Assembly (NCBI RefSeq): GCF_030161435.1
Contig: NZ_BSSV01000002.1
Coordinates: forward strand, 1-64,000
Reading direction: 5' to 3'
DNA: 64,000 nt
From: Thalassotalea loyana
GTDB taxonomy: Bacteria > Pseudomonadota > Gammaproteobacteria > Enterobacterales > Alteromonadaceae
Below the pieces are notes generated by a model. The model saw only the letters and a program-made list of their open reading frames with translations. It searched no databases and was not told where the DNA came from. Positions 49,341 through 58,978 of this stretch are shown one piece after another; position 1 is the first letter of the stretch; every line of letters begins with the position of its first letter. The translations under genes and the position numbers were made by a program.

Positions 49341-50843
49341 TTATTTCAAGCTAATTGTAGTGTGTACGGCACTTCCGTCTTGATGATCAGGTTCAAACCA
49401 ACGAGCAGTTACCGACTTAGTTTGCGTCCAGAAACTAATCACTTGCTTACCATTTGGCCCTAAATCACCCAACTTAGATGCGCGCGATCCTGTAAAGCTA
49501 AAGTATGCTACAGGTACTGGAATTGGGACATTAATACCGACTTGTCCAACATCGATGTCATTTTCAAATTTACGTGCAGCCCAGCCACTTGAAGTAAAGA
49601 TAGAGGTACCATTACCATTAGGGTTTGCGTTAATAATTGCAATAGCTTCTTCTAATGTATCTGCTTCTAACACACACAGTGCAGGACCAAAGATTTCTTG
49701 CGTGTAGATGTCCATATCCGTTTTTACGTTCGAAAACATCGTAGGACCAACAAAGTTACCTTTCTCGTAGCCTTCAACAACACAGTTTCGACCATCAACA
49801 AGTAATGTCGCACCTTGCTCTACACCGCTATCAAGGATAGATAAAATACGAGCTTTAGCTTGCGGTGATACCACTGGACCTAAGTCTGCTTCACGATCTG
49901 TACCTGGGCCTACTTTCATTTGCTTCGCACGTTCTGCGATTTCAGGCAACCAGTTGCGAGCTTCACCAACTAAAATTGTTACAGGGTTAGCCATACAGCG
50001 CTGACCCGCAGCACCAAACGCAGAGCCTAATAAATCATTAATCGCACGATCTTTGTTTGCGTCAGGCATGATAACCATGTGGTTTTTTGCACCCATCATA
50101 GATTGCGCACGTTTACCATGCTTACTCGCATGATTGTATACATGAGTACCAACATGCGTTGAACCAATAAATGACACCGCTTTTACGTCGTCATGCTCAC
50201 AAAGTTGGTTAACGGCATCAGGGCCACCATGAACAACGTTTAACACACCCGCTGGAATACCAGCTTCTAGTGCAAGTTCAACGAAACGAATTGTTGATGA
50301 TGGATCTTGCTCCGATGGTTTTAAAACGAATGTGTTACCACATGCCACTGCTGGTGGGAACATAAATGCAGGCAACATTACAGGGAAGTTAAACGCAGTA
50401 ATACCAACACCAACACCTAGCGGTTTATTCAATGTATAAACATCAACGCCTGTGGCCGCATTATTTGCCATTTCACCTAATTGCAAACGAGTAATTGAAC
50501 ACGCATTTTCTACAGCTTCCAATGCACGACCAACTTCACCTTCTGCATCGGGTAATGTCTTACCATGCTCTTGTGTAATAAGCTCTGCAATTTCGCTTGT
50601 GTGCTGACGAACAAGCTCTTGAAATTTAAGCATTATGCGCATGCGGTTAGTCAATGACACTTTAGACCATGACTTAAATGCTTCTTGCGCTGACGCCACA
50701 GCTGCATCAACTTCTTCTTTGGTCGCCATAGGAACTTTTGCAACGACTTCTTGTGTCGCAGGGTTTAGTACATCTAACCAAGTATCAGTTTTTGAGCGAA
50801 CTTTCTCGCCATTGATAATTAGGGGAATTTCTTTAATGGTCAT
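49341..50843 (-). CDS. mmsA: Methylmalonate-semialdehyde dehydrogenase (CoA-acylating)
   Basis: 500 residues from the ATG at 50841-50843, with AAGG 7 nt upstream. ALDH superfamily, MmsA type: [20 protein letters not shown] (20), [14 protein letters not shown] where ordinary ALDHs have the catalytic Glu, and Cys in AGQRCMANP. Converts methylmalonate or malonate semialdehyde to propionyl- or acetyl-CoA in valine or inositol breakdown. Divergent from a LysR regulator that probably controls it. Confidence 0.93.
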   Translation of the reverse strand: MTIKEIPLIINGEKVRSKTDTWLDVLNPATQEVVAKVPMATKEEVDAAVASAQEAFKSWSKVSLTNRMRIMLKFQELVRQHTSEIAELITQEHGKTLPDAEGEVGRALEAVENACSITRLQLGEMANNAATGVDVYTLNKPLGVGVGITAFNFPVMLPAFMFPPAVACGNTFVLKPSEQDPSSTIRFVELALEAGIPAGVLNVVHGGPDAVNQLCEHDDVKAVSFIGSTHVGTHVYNHASKHGKRAQSMMGAKNHMVIMPDANKDRAINDLLGSAFGAAGQRCMANPVTILVGEARNWLPEIAERAKQMKVGPGTDREADLGPVVSPQAKARILSILDSGVEQGATLLVDGRNCVVEGYEKGNFVGPTMFSNVKTDMDIYTQEIFGPALCVLEADTLEEAIAIINANPNGNGTSIFTSSGWAARKFENDIDVGQVGINVPIPVPVAYFSFTGSRASKLGDLGPNGKQVISFWTQTKSVTARWFEPDHQDGSAVHTTISLK

Positions 50844-50918
50844 CACGAAACCTTATTGCTTGTCATCATTATATTGGGGGTAAAGGTATGCTTTTATGAT
50901 TTACTAAGCAACATGCAC

Positions 50919-50940
50919 AATTGCAAACCAATTTGTAATT
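50919..50940. promoter_or_regulatory. Possible LysR operator between mmsA and lysR
   Basis: A 22-bp imperfect palindrome has arms AATTGCAAA (50919-50927) and TTTGTAATT (50932-50940) with one mismatch around CCAA. It contains a T-N11-A pattern and is centred between the two divergent start codons. Confidence 0.45.
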
Positions 50941-50974
50941 ATGCAAAACCAATAAAAAACAGTATACTGGCGAA

Positions 50975-51874
50975 ATGAATTGGGAAGATATCAAGATATT
51001 TTTAGAAGTTGCGCGAGCTGAGAAGCTGGCCCAAGCAGCGAAACGGCTTGGCAAGGATACCTCGACGGTATCACGTCGCGTTCACAAACTAGAAGAGCAG
51101 CTCTCTACTAAACTGTTTGAGCGCACTGTTGATGGCCATGAACTTACGTCCGACGGCGAATCACTCTTAGCAACTGCCCGACATATGGAGCAGCAAGCAG
51201 CAAACGCCTTTAATCAAATTGTGCTGGAAAATAGTGATCAGACAGGCTTGGTGAGAATAGGACTGACCGAAGCATTTGCGAGTTATTTCTTAACACCAAA
51301 CCTAACCGCCTTTTATCACGAACACCCTAATATCGAGCTCGATTTATTGCACTTTACGCGCGATGTGAAGATAAGTAGAAACGAAGCAGATATAGCTATT
51401 TCGCTGGAAAAGCCAAAAAACACATCAATGATCGTGACAAAGTTATGTGACTATCAATTAAAACTATACGTTAATCATACCAGCGACGTCGGACAACGTA
51501 TCACCAAAGACGATATGTCAATTAATGAGCTTCCTTGGGTAAGTTATGTCGACTCACTTTTATACACGGAGCAATTAGCCTACTTTAATGAACTCACAAA
51601 CGATATTGTGCCAGTGTTTCGATCTAATAGTGTGATCAGTCAATATCAAGCAATAAAAAGCGGCCTTGGTGTCGGAATATTACCGTGTTTTCTGGCCGAG
51701 CAAGATCCTGATCTAACCGCTATTTTTGAGCAAGAAATTAAAATATCGAGATCCTTCTATCTTGTCACTCACCCTGAGTGTAAGCGACTTGCGAGAGTTG
51801 CCAGTGTCTGGGAGTATTTAAAAACGCTCTGCGCAGAGCAACACAGTATATTAATGCCTGCTACTAAGGCCTAG
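50975..51874 (+). CDS. LysR family transcriptional regulator
   Basis: 299 residues. The N-terminal helix-turn-helix is LEVARAEKLAQAAKRLGKDT with STVSRRVHKLEEQLSTKLFE following, and the rest is a periplasmic-binding-like effector domain (VRIGLTEAFASYFLTPNL). Divergent from mmsA with a 131-bp gap that holds a palindrome, the normal arrangement for a LysR regulator and its target. The inducer is unknown. Confidence 0.9.
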   Translation: MNWEDIKIFLEVARAEKLAQAAKRLGKDTSTVSRRVHKLEEQLSTKLFERTVDGHELTSDGESLLATARHMEQQAANAFNQIVLENSDQTGLVRIGLTEAFASYFLTPNLTAFYHEHPNIELDLLHFTRDVKISRNEADIAISLEKPKNTSMIVTKLCDYQLKLYVNHTSDVGQRITKDDMSINELPWVSYVDSLLYTEQLAYFNELTNDIVPVFRSNSVISQYQAIKSGLGVGILPCFLAEQDPDLTAIFEQEIKISRSFYLVTHPECKRLARVASVWEYLKTLCAEQHSILMPATKA

Positions 51875-51938
51875 GCAATAGACGGGCTAACGATTGCTAG
51901 CCCGAGCACCCTATTATTGTTTATCAAAATGAATTGAA

Positions 51939-52430
51939 TCAGCGATCTATTCGAAAAACTTTAGAATCGCCCCACCCTTTGTATACACCAGGGTATTCAA
52001 CAAATCCTAAAGACATCAGCAAATTGTTTGACGCAATATTTTCTGGATCTGTAACAGCTAACACGGACGGCTCTTGTGTGTAATGTGCCAGAACAGCAGC
52101 ACACGCTTCCTTCGTAAAACCTTTTTGATAGTGCTGTTCATCAACAGCGTAACCTAAATCAGGAAACGGTAAATCTTCTCGTTGAAGCAAGCCACAAACA
52201 CCAATTGGTGTATCATCGTGTAAACTCACTAACAGCAAACCAAAACCGTGTTCCTTATAGCTTTGTGTTGGACCCGTTTTAATATAATCAACTGCTGAAT
52301 CAAGGTCCTCTATCCCTTTGTCACCGATATACTTTATAAAATCTGCTTGGTTATATAATTTATGGATAAATGGTGCATCACTATCTCGCATTTCACGCAG
52401 ATAAAGCCTAGGTGTATTAATCATACTCAT
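51939..52430 (-). CDS. GNAT family N-acetyltransferase (RimJ/RimL-like)
   Basis: 163 residues. N-terminus INTPRLYLREMRDSDAPFIH and the acetyl-CoA region YQKGFTKEACAAVLAHY are typical of the RimJ/RimL branch; SNNLLMSLGFVEYPGVYKG near the end is the usual closing block. Substrate unknown. It overlaps the end of the DTW-domain gene by 14 bp. Confidence 0.87.
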   Translation of the reverse strand: MSMINTPRLYLREMRDSDAPFIHKLYNQADFIKYIGDKGIEDLDSAVDYIKTGPTQSYKEHGFGLLLVSLHDDTPIGVCGLLQREDLPFPDLGYAVDEQHYQKGFTKEACAAVLAHYTQEPSVLAVTDPENIASNNLLMSLGFVEYPGVYKGWGDSKVFRIDR

Positions 52431-53187
52431 TTTTACTTCCTTGATAAGTTAACCCATGGGTTTGAATAAATTGACGATAGTCTTCGAGGCATTGTGCCGA
52501 ACCTTTGGCCGTTTGGCAGACACTTTTTTGATACTGCCATGAGAATACATCAAACCAAAGATCTAGTAATGTCCCTGATAACACTTCCCCCTGTTGGCTC
52601 AATACTTTAGCCGCAACCTCTGCCGTTGCTAGGTGGTTATTAATCTTAGCATTGCGTAACGCAAACCTAGAATCATGCTCATCTGAAGTAGTACCAGTTG
52701 GCAATGTCACTATCGGAAGCTTGGTCAAGTAAGGACTTTTTCGAAACATTCTTCTTGCATCACGCCAACTCGCATCAAGCAAAATAAATAGCGGCTTTTG
52801 ATTTGATTGCAGCGTAACTTTTTCGGTAATTACCTGTTGCTCTGGCATTGCATACTGCTCAGGGAATACAAGCATAGGAAACCAGCTCGGATCATTTAGT
52901 AACTTTATTAACTCAGGATCAACTTCAGTACGGGACCAGATAAATGGAAAAAAGTTGTCACAGACATCACCAACGAGCCGACCAGTGTTACTTGGTTTGA
53001 GGATTTCAATGTCATGTAGGATCAATACAAAGCCCGCATCACAGGAGTAATCAACCTTTAAATCACAGATACAATGCTCTACGGATACTTGACAAGAAAA
53101 GCAGCGATTAACCCCTTTCCCTCGCGCATTAAATGGCTTGGTAGATTGTAGCAAGCGCTTGTGATGTAGCTGTTGAAATGCGTTCAT
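52417..53187 (-). CDS. tapT: DTW domain tRNA-uridine aminocarboxypropyltransferase
   Basis: 256 residues from the ATG at 53185-53187. The open frame extends to 53307, but that stretch contains a transcription terminator of the upstream gene, so the shorter start is preferred. Cys cluster CFSCQVSVEHCIC, then FVLILHDIEILKPSNTGRL, and the DTW-type motif LLDASWRDARRMFRKSPYL. TapT adds the acp group to U47 of tRNAs. Assignment is by family. Confidence 0.85.
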   Translation of the reverse strand: MNAFQQLHHKRLLQSTKPFNARGKGVNRCFSCQVSVEHCICDLKVDYSCDAGFVLILHDIEILKPSNTGRLVGDVCDNFFPFIWSRTEVDPELIKLLNDPSWFPMLVFPEQYAMPEQQVITEKVTLQSNQKPLFILLDASWRDARRMFRKSPYLTKLPIVTLPTGTTSDEHDSRFALRNAKINNHLATAEVAAKVLSQQGEVLSGTLLDLWFDVFSWQYQKSVCQTAKGSAQCLEDYRQFIQTHGLTYQGSKNEYD

Positions 53188-53261
53188 AAATAATCCAATA
53201 CAAGTTTGGCCGAAGTTGTACCAGTTATCGCTATTATTGCAAGTAATTAATCCAGATAAAT

Positions 53262-53298
53262 AAAAAAAACGGGTTAATACCTTTTGGTATAAACCCGT
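53262..53298 (-). terminator. Intrinsic terminator after the YggN-like gene
   Basis: Arms ACGGGTTAATACC (53269-53281) and GGTATAAACCCGT (53286-53298), one mismatch, loop TTTT. The eight-A run at 53262-53269 gives the U-tract leftwards. Confidence 0.88.
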
Positions 53299-53339
53299 AA
53301 AACACATGGAGTCGTGTAACGTATATGAACTATAAAATA

Positions 53340-54134
53340 TTAAATATCTTTATGACGAGATGCATGCACATGAAGAACGTCAATGTTATTCAATTCTGGC
53401 ACTGCATCTTTTAATTCTTCCTCTAATTCATCGATTTCTTTCATGCTGTAGCACAATTCATTTGCTGCCTCTTCAAGACTCTCGGCGCGCGCTTCCATTT
53501 GACTTTCGATATCATTACCAAAGTCTTCCATGCGCGCTTCAAACGCTTCCATATCGCCACCAGAGAATAACATTTCACGGCCTACAGCAATTAGTAGGCT
53601 GCCCATTGAACGTTCAATTGCACTTTCCAATACTTGTTCGAAGCGTTGCTCAAAATCTTCACCAAAAATATCTTCCGCCATTTCATGACCATCACCAATG
53701 TAGATACCTGATTCAGCATCAAACTTAGTCGCTAATTGATCACGAACTTCATTAAGCTCAAAAGTCAGCTCTTCACCAATATCATTGCCTTCACCAAGTA
53801 ACCCATTGAAAGCAAGATTTACTCCTTCAATAGCTAGGTTAACTCCTTCAAGCGCAATGCTTCTTACTTGAGGTACGCTATCGCGAATACTCGATGCGTA
53901 AGCATTAACAGAAGCCTGTTGAGAAGCTGATAAGTCTAATGTTTTTCCTTCGATCACTAACTCATTTGATTTGGTAATTCGATACAACTCACGATCATCA
54001 TTTGAAAAAGTAATTTGATCATTTTTTAAGGCAAAGTTCGCATCTAAGTTTACGTCGCAGCTATTACCTGCCAATGCGAAGGTAGACGTTGAAGCTAATG
54101 CCAATGTAAAAATTGCTGGTAAAGTTTTCATCAT
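53340..54134 (-). CDS. YggN-like DUF2884 family periplasmic protein
   Basis: 264 residues with a signal peptide ending at FALAG. Opening CDVNLDANFALKNDQITFSN and the pattern LVIEGKTLDLSASQQASVNAY match the DUF2884/YggN family as I know it. The C-terminal half is acidic and helical. Function unknown, probably periplasmic. Confidence 0.75.
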   Translation of the reverse strand: MMKTLPAIFTLALASTSTFALAGNSCDVNLDANFALKNDQITFSNDDRELYRITKSNELVIEGKTLDLSASQQASVNAYASSIRDSVPQVRSIALEGVNLAIEGVNLAFNGLLGEGNDIGEELTFELNEVRDQLATKFDAESGIYIGDGHEMAEDIFGEDFEQRFEQVLESAIERSMGSLLIAVGREMLFSGGDMEAFEARMEDFGNDIESQMEARAESLEEAANELCYSMKEIDELEEELKDAVPELNNIDVLHVHASRHKDI

Positions 54135-54343
54135 AATTCCTTGTGTTCAATCCTGTTGAATGTGACTTGCGTCGTTTGATATTTACATAACAAAACTAAT
54201 GCCAAAAATATTTAATAACTTAAAAACAATAACTTAAATAAAAATACAGGATTATTCTGAGCGAATTAAAAATAACTTAGATAGTGAAAATAACTAAAAA
54301 ATTGTGTATCTTGCTAAAATTAAACTAATAACAAAACACACAA

Positions 54344-54925
54344 ATGATGAAAAAATACATACCAATAATTGTCGCAAGTGCATTATTTGCAAATCAGGCT
54401 CAAGCAGAGTTAGCCGAGGAACAGCAAGCGTTTTTTGATAAAATTTCTCAATACTGTGGGAAAGCGTTTGAAGGTAAAGTAACGGTTGACGTTCCTAAAA
54501 GTGATGGTTTCAAAGGTCGTTTGGTTATGCATGTTCGTCACTGTGATGAGAATCAAATCCAGATTCCATTTCATGTCGGTGAAGACGCTTCTCGCACATG
54601 GATTATCACTAAAAAAGATGGTGGCCTAGAGTTAAAACATGATCATCGTCACAAAGATGGCTCAGAGGATAAACTGACCATGTATGGCGGTTTAACCCAA
54701 GATAAGGGATATTCTCAAGTACAGTCATTTCCTGCCGACGATTTCACAAAATCACTATTTGTTGACCAAGCAATCCCTCAATCAAATGATAATACCTGGC
54801 AATTTTTCATTTACCCTGAAACTTTCACTTATCGAATGATTAGGCCAGCGAGAGAGTTTAGAGTTGACTTTGATTTAACGAAACCTGTTACGCCTCCAGC
54901 AGCTCCATGGGGCTATAAAGACTAA
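54344..54925 (+). CDS. Hypothetical secreted protein
   Basis: 193 residues with a signal peptide cut after NQAQA. The mature part has two cysteines (QYCGKAFEGK, VRHCDENQ) that could form a disulfide, and histidine-rich HDHRHKDGSEDK. I do not recognise a named domain. Start ATG ATG at 54344; its own promoter region is AT-rich. It is convergent with a small basic protein gene 9 bp away. Confidence 0.7.
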   Translation: MMKKYIPIIVASALFANQAQAELAEEQQAFFDKISQYCGKAFEGKVTVDVPKSDGFKGRLVMHVRHCDENQIQIPFHVGEDASRTWIITKKDGGLELKHDHRHKDGSEDKLTMYGGLTQDKGYSQVQSFPADDFTKSLFVDQAIPQSNDNTWQFFIYPETFTYRMIRPAREFRVDFDLTKPVTPPAAPWGYKD

Positions 54926-54934
54926 GCTTAATAC

Positions 54935-55243
54935 TTAAATTACAAAGCTGATTTTAGGTTGCTGATTATTTTTGCGTCGATCAGGTTGTTGGCGCGACTC
55001 TATCCAACGCTTTCTTGCTTTATGTCCATCCTTGCGGCGCTCATCACCGGAGCGTCGCTCGACAAAATCTTCGTCTGCATTATTGCGTGAATCTTCTACA
55101 TCATCACGTTTTTCATCTTTAGGCTGTTTTTTCGCTTTACCGTATGCCGTCTGGTGTTGATCGTTTTTTAAGTTTTTGAACGTTACAGACGTGGAAGAAG
55201 ACTCTACTGGTACCGCTTGCCCTAATGAATTTAACTGACGCAA
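54935..55243 (-). CDS. Hypothetical highly charged small protein
   Basis: 102 residues, very rich in Arg, Lys, Asp and Glu (FVERRSGDERRKDGHKARKR, then ESRQQPDRRKNN). Probably disordered. No signal peptide. It is read leftwards, convergent with the preceding gene. Coding status is moderately supported by composition alone. Confidence 0.5.
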   Translation of the reverse strand: MRQLNSLGQAVPVESSSTSVTFKNLKNDQHQTAYGKAKKQPKDEKRDDVEDSRNNADEDFVERRSGDERRKDGHKARKRWIESRQQPDRRKNNQQPKISFVI

Positions 55244-55532
55244 AATTTTATCTCAACACTATCCTTACTACCCACTGATCATTTTATCGGCACTTTTATG
55301 ACAAACTTTAATCAAAATTTTATTTTGACAGGTGTCAGTCAATAAATCGTAAACAATAATTTATTTTGATCAAACAAATATTCTAACCACATGAATATAA
55401 TAAAGAATTATACATTGAGATTAATATATGCTGCGTTAATAAGCCAAATAAAAGCGCTTTTTACTAGCAAAATAGCGAGGAATTAGGGTATCTTAGCCTT
55501 AACAAGATATTAACCATGTTTTTATAAGAAAA

Positions 55533-56741
55533 ATGTATAACACCTATATTGCTCGACAAGCCATTTTTGATGCCAAAAATAACACCATAGGATATGAGTT
55601 ATTATTCAGAGATAGTCCGGAAAATAAATTCCCTGCGATAGATAAAAACATTGCAACCGCAAAACTGATCATTCAAAACCATATTCATGGCGATATCCAA
55701 GCCATTTGTATGGACAAAAAAGCGTTTATCAACTTTACAGAGCACTGTCTGATCAACAAATACCCATTAATGTTCGACAACAAAAGCATCGTTATCGAGA
55801 TAGTCGGCCATCAGACAGCTTCAGATAGACTGATTAAAATCGTCAAGTTTTACCATAATAAGGGCTATAAAATTGCGCTTAATGATTATGACCTTGACGA
55901 AAAATGGGACGTATTATTCCCATACATATCAATCCTGAAAATAGATATCGAACAACAAAACCCTAAGCAAGTCTTCAAAGCGTTGTCGCGCATGCGACCT
56001 TTTAATATAAAATTGGCCGCAGAAAAAGTTGAAACGGTATTCCAAAGGCAATCACTTGCAGAAGTTGGCTTCAATTTTTTCCAAGGTTACTTTTACCATG
56101 TGCCTGAGATAATTGAAGGCCAAACATTAGCGCCAATGAAAGCGCAAATGCTTAACCTTATCAGTGAAACATTTAAAGAACCATTCAGCTTTAATGCCGT
56201 GGCAACGATTATTGGCCATGACGTCAACTTAAGTGTTGGTTTGCTTAAAATGGTCAACAACGTAGCCGTTGGTACTCGTGTTGAGATAACCTCATTAAAG
56301 CAAGCTGCCGCCTACTTAGGTGAAGATAGTTTAAAGCAGTTTGTTTCAATATTAGCATTATCAAAACTAACTTCTGATAACACTGACGAAATTGCGAAAC
56401 AATCATTGATAACAGGTAAATTAATGGCGTCAATGGCTGCTCATGAGCAATTTAAAGAAGTTAGAGAGTATGCTTTTATCACGGGCTTATTAAGCTTGAT
56501 GGAAGTTCTCCTTAGCATGCCAATGGATGAAATTATGGCGACTATGCCGCTGGCTGAACAAATCCAAATGGCGTTAATTAGTCGCGACGGACTTTTGGGT
56601 GAGTTGCTTGTGTTAGCAACCAACTTTATTGAAGGCCATGAGACTGTAAATGAAGCGTTGGCAAACTTCTCACTTGAAAAAGATATGGTGTCACAAGAAT
56701 TTGTTAAAGCAAGTAAATGGGTTTCTAGCTTAGATATCTAG
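55533..56741 (+). CDS. EAL-HDOD domain protein (YuxH type), degenerate EAL
   Basis: 402 residues. The N-terminal EAL domain keeps YELLFRD (21-27), LKID and AEKVET, but the metal pair DDFG is NDYD and the ELTE block is EIVGH. It is therefore unlikely to hydrolyse c-di-GMP. The C-terminal HDOD domain (about 200-390) has LLKMVNNVAVGTRVEITSLK and AAAYLGEDSLKQFVSI. Such proteins act as signalling adaptors. A 289-bp AT-rich gap lies upstream. Confidence 0.88.
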   Translation: MYNTYIARQAIFDAKNNTIGYELLFRDSPENKFPAIDKNIATAKLIIQNHIHGDIQAICMDKKAFINFTEHCLINKYPLMFDNKSIVIEIVGHQTASDRLIKIVKFYHNKGYKIALNDYDLDEKWDVLFPYISILKIDIEQQNPKQVFKALSRMRPFNIKLAAEKVETVFQRQSLAEVGFNFFQGYFYHVPEIIEGQTLAPMKAQMLNLISETFKEPFSFNAVATIIGHDVNLSVGLLKMVNNVAVGTRVEITSLKQAAAYLGEDSLKQFVSILALSKLTSDNTDEIAKQSLITGKLMASMAAHEQFKEVREYAFITGLLSLMEVLLSMPMDEIMATMPLAEQIQMALISRDGLLGELLVLATNFIEGHETVNEALANFSLEKDMVSQEFVKASKWVSSLDI

Positions 56742-56750
56742 ATTGCTCAT

Positions 56751-56945
56751 ATGAAATTAATAATGCGTTCAGAATTCGATGACTTGCGGGAAAACCCCAA
56801 TCATCAGTATGACGTCGATAAAAATGGCGATAAGCAGGTTGTAAAAATTTACTGTAACGACTTGCTTATCGCAAAGAAAGTGACTCATAAAAAGTCAATC
56901 CGCTATTTCGGAATTAAGCAATACAAAGACTTTTTAACTAGCTAA
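56751..56945 (+). CDS. Hypothetical small protein
   Basis: 64 residues, charged, no signal or membrane segment (MRSEFDDLRENPNHQYDVDK). It starts 9 bp after the EAL-HDOD gene and probably shares its transcript. Family not recognised. Confidence 0.5.
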   Translation: MKLIMRSEFDDLRENPNHQYDVDKNGDKQVVKIYCNDLLIAKKVTHKKSIRYFGIKQYKDFLTS

Positions 56946-56959
56946 AGATAATAATAACA

Positions 56960-57421
56960 ATGCCACAAGAGCAAGCCACATTGACGCACTGCAAGTTCCT
57001 TATTTCTGCAGTTGAAGAAACATTTAACACCATTAACCAACCGAGAGTTACCGCCGACTTAGAATGGCAATGGGATGAAAAGAACCAAATATTGCTAACC
57101 CATTTTGCGCGTAATTTTGCAGAGCCAATACAGCAGGTCGTGAAAGAACAACTCCCAGAGCATTGGCAATCAAATAACATTAACAAAGCACCTTCCTCAC
57201 TCTATAAACAATTGAAGAGCTACGGTAAGTTGACTAAAGATCAATGCATTTTCACAAGAGCCCAAACAGACGAATCACCCGCGTTAATTGCAGTATGGTG
57301 GCCATGGGGGCACGGTAGTACCTTTTCTCTGAGAATTGGAATTCTCGATGAAGATTACGAAGTAAATGATATTGGCGCAGAGGGGTTTTGGGGTAACGTT
57401 AAAAATAAATTGGGTCTATAA
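56960..57421 (+). CDS. Hypothetical protein
   Basis: 153 residues, cytoplasmic, with several tryptophans (LEWQWDEK, AVWWPWGHGSTFSLRIGIL). Family not recognised. It starts 14 bp after the previous small gene and is likely in the same operon with the EAL-HDOD gene. Confidence 0.65.
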   Translation: MPQEQATLTHCKFLISAVEETFNTINQPRVTADLEWQWDEKNQILLTHFARNFAEPIQQVVKEQLPEHWQSNNINKAPSSLYKQLKSYGKLTKDQCIFTRAQTDESPALIAVWWPWGHGSTFSLRIGILDEDYEVNDIGAEGFWGNVKNKLGL

Positions 57422-57458
57422 GCCCAACTTGATGCTGTAAACACCTGCTTTCTCAGGT

Positions 57459-58079
57459 ATGCTTCGCGCCATGAACGACCAAACAAAAATATATATCACA
57501 GGGCTTCCACGCACCGGCACCACTAGTATTTGTGCGGCAATGCTAGATATCGGCTACCGAGTGGCACATACTGCCTATACCGATAAAGCACTGCAACAAG
57601 CGCAAGTAATCGCAGATACTCCGATATTTTGTGATTTTGAAACATTAGCGTTATCTCAACCGTCAGCAAAATTTATTCATCTAACCCGAGATGAAAAATT
57701 GTGGCTACCGTCTATTAAACAGCTACTTAATCGAATGTACAAAAATGTCACTCGCACAGACGGTGGCTTTAATCCTGTACTCAAACGCTGCTATCAGTCA
57801 GTTTTCTCTCCTCTAACGCTGGAAAATATTAATCATGATGAGTTCTTGATTAATATCTATCGAGAGCATCATCAACGCGTGCTCACATGCTTTAAATCAC
57901 AGCCGGAAAGATTGTTAACAATTAACATCGCTGAGCCAGAAAGTTACGCAAAAATGCTTGCTTTTTTAGGGCATGATAATGACCACGCAGGAATGTTCGA
58001 GAAAATCAACGTAGGCGGAAAAATCACTTACTGGAACTCTATCAAACACCCCAATAAAATTGATGCCAATTTAAAGTAA
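57459..58079 (+). CDS. Sulfotransferase-like P-loop protein
   Basis: 206 residues. N-terminal phosphosulfate/P-loop motif YITGLPRTGTTSICAAMLDI, then KFIHLTRDEKLWLPSIKQLL, resembling the short Sulfotransfer_4 group. The usual late KVGGP-like region is replaced by INVGGKITYWNS. Start ATG at 57459, with a second ATG four codons later also possible. Substrate unknown. Confidence 0.72.
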   Translation: MLRAMNDQTKIYITGLPRTGTTSICAAMLDIGYRVAHTAYTDKALQQAQVIADTPIFCDFETLALSQPSAKFIHLTRDEKLWLPSIKQLLNRMYKNVTRTDGGFNPVLKRCYQSVFSPLTLENINHDEFLINIYREHHQRVLTCFKSQPERLLTINIAEPESYAKMLAFLGHDNDHAGMFEKINVGGKITYWNSIKHPNKIDANLK

Positions 58080-58178
58080 TACTTATTGCTACAGCTCAGT
58101 TACAACTCTCTACGACTAAATAAGTATCACACCATTAAAATGATCTCATGATGTCGCAGCTATTGATATGGGTAAATA

Positions 58179-58394
58179 ATGAAACAAGTTGTGCTTGTGG
58201 TTTTGTGCTTTTATTCCATCGCATTCTCAAGTGGCGCCTTAAACGCTAGAGCTTTAGCTGTCTGTTTAGCAATAACAGCAACAGCGGTAGGTATATCAAA
58301 ATATTCTGATATGAAGCATGAAGAAAGTATAGCGAAGCGCTTGAAACGAAAACGCTATAACAAGATCCTGAGTAACTATACGAAAAAGGCTTGA
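58179..58394 (+). CDS. Hypothetical small membrane or secreted protein
   Basis: 71 residues. A hydrophobic N-terminus (VVLVVLCFYSIAFSSG) and a second hydrophobic stretch (ALAVCLAITATAVGIS) precede a very basic tail KRLKRKRYNK. Either a signal plus helix or two helices. Family not recognised. Confidence 0.5.
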   Translation: MKQVVLVVLCFYSIAFSSGALNARALAVCLAITATAVGISKYSDMKHEESIAKRLKRKRYNKILSNYTKKA

Positions 58395-58424
58395 ATCAAC
58401 AAGCCTTCCCCATAGTACTTAAAA

Positions 58425-58841
58425 TTATGGTTGCATATTCAACGTTTTAATTTCTTCGAGCGTTTGCTCTTGCAGTTGCTCCAATGTTTTACCGTGAGGT
58501 ACTGGTTTACGTGATTCTGGATCAACCTTAACAAATACAATGTCATCTGCGACACAAATTGTTTTTTTGGTGACTTTATTTCGTACCATGCAAGTCACGG
58601 TGATCGAAGAATTACCCACGCTCTTCGTTCTTAAACCAAACTCAACAACATCACCCTGCATCGCCGCAGACTCGAAACTAATTTCACCGATATGCTTAGT
58701 TACCAAACAATTAGTTTCCAGTTGGCAAATCGCATAAATTGCAGCTTCTTCGTCAATCCACTCTAATGCGCGTCCACCAAATAATGAATTTGCGTAATTT
58801 AAATCGTTAGGCATTACCAAACGACGAGACAAAAATCTCAT
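58425..58841 (-). CDS. Acyl-CoA thioesterase (hotdog fold)
   Basis: 138 residues from the ATG at 58839-58841, with TGAGG 5 nt upstream; a longer frame to 58919 has no such support. Motifs are MPNDLNYANSLFGGRALEWI and DEEAA (catalytic Asp region) and FVKVDPESRKPVPHG, typical of the YciA/acyl-CoA thioester hydrolase group. Cytoplasmic. Confidence 0.87.
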   Translation of the reverse strand: MRFLSRRLVMPNDLNYANSLFGGRALEWIDEEAAIYAICQLETNCLVTKHIGEISFESAAMQGDVVEFGLRTKSVGNSSITVTCMVRNKVTKKTICVADDIVFVKVDPESRKPVPHGKTLEQLQEQTLEEIKTLNMQP

Positions 58842-58978
58842 AAAAGCCTCAAAAAAAGATATAAGAATTATCTTAATTATAATCTCTTTTAATATATGGT
58901 GTAAGTGGTTAGACCACACTTACCAGAATAAATTGTACAACTCTGTCATTTTCACTAGTATTAGAATGACAATAATAA

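Noticed and set aside
53188-53307. N-terminal extension of the DTW-domain protein
   Set aside because: It would read through a strong terminator hairpin of the upstream gene and does not match the family start; the ATG at 53187 fits.
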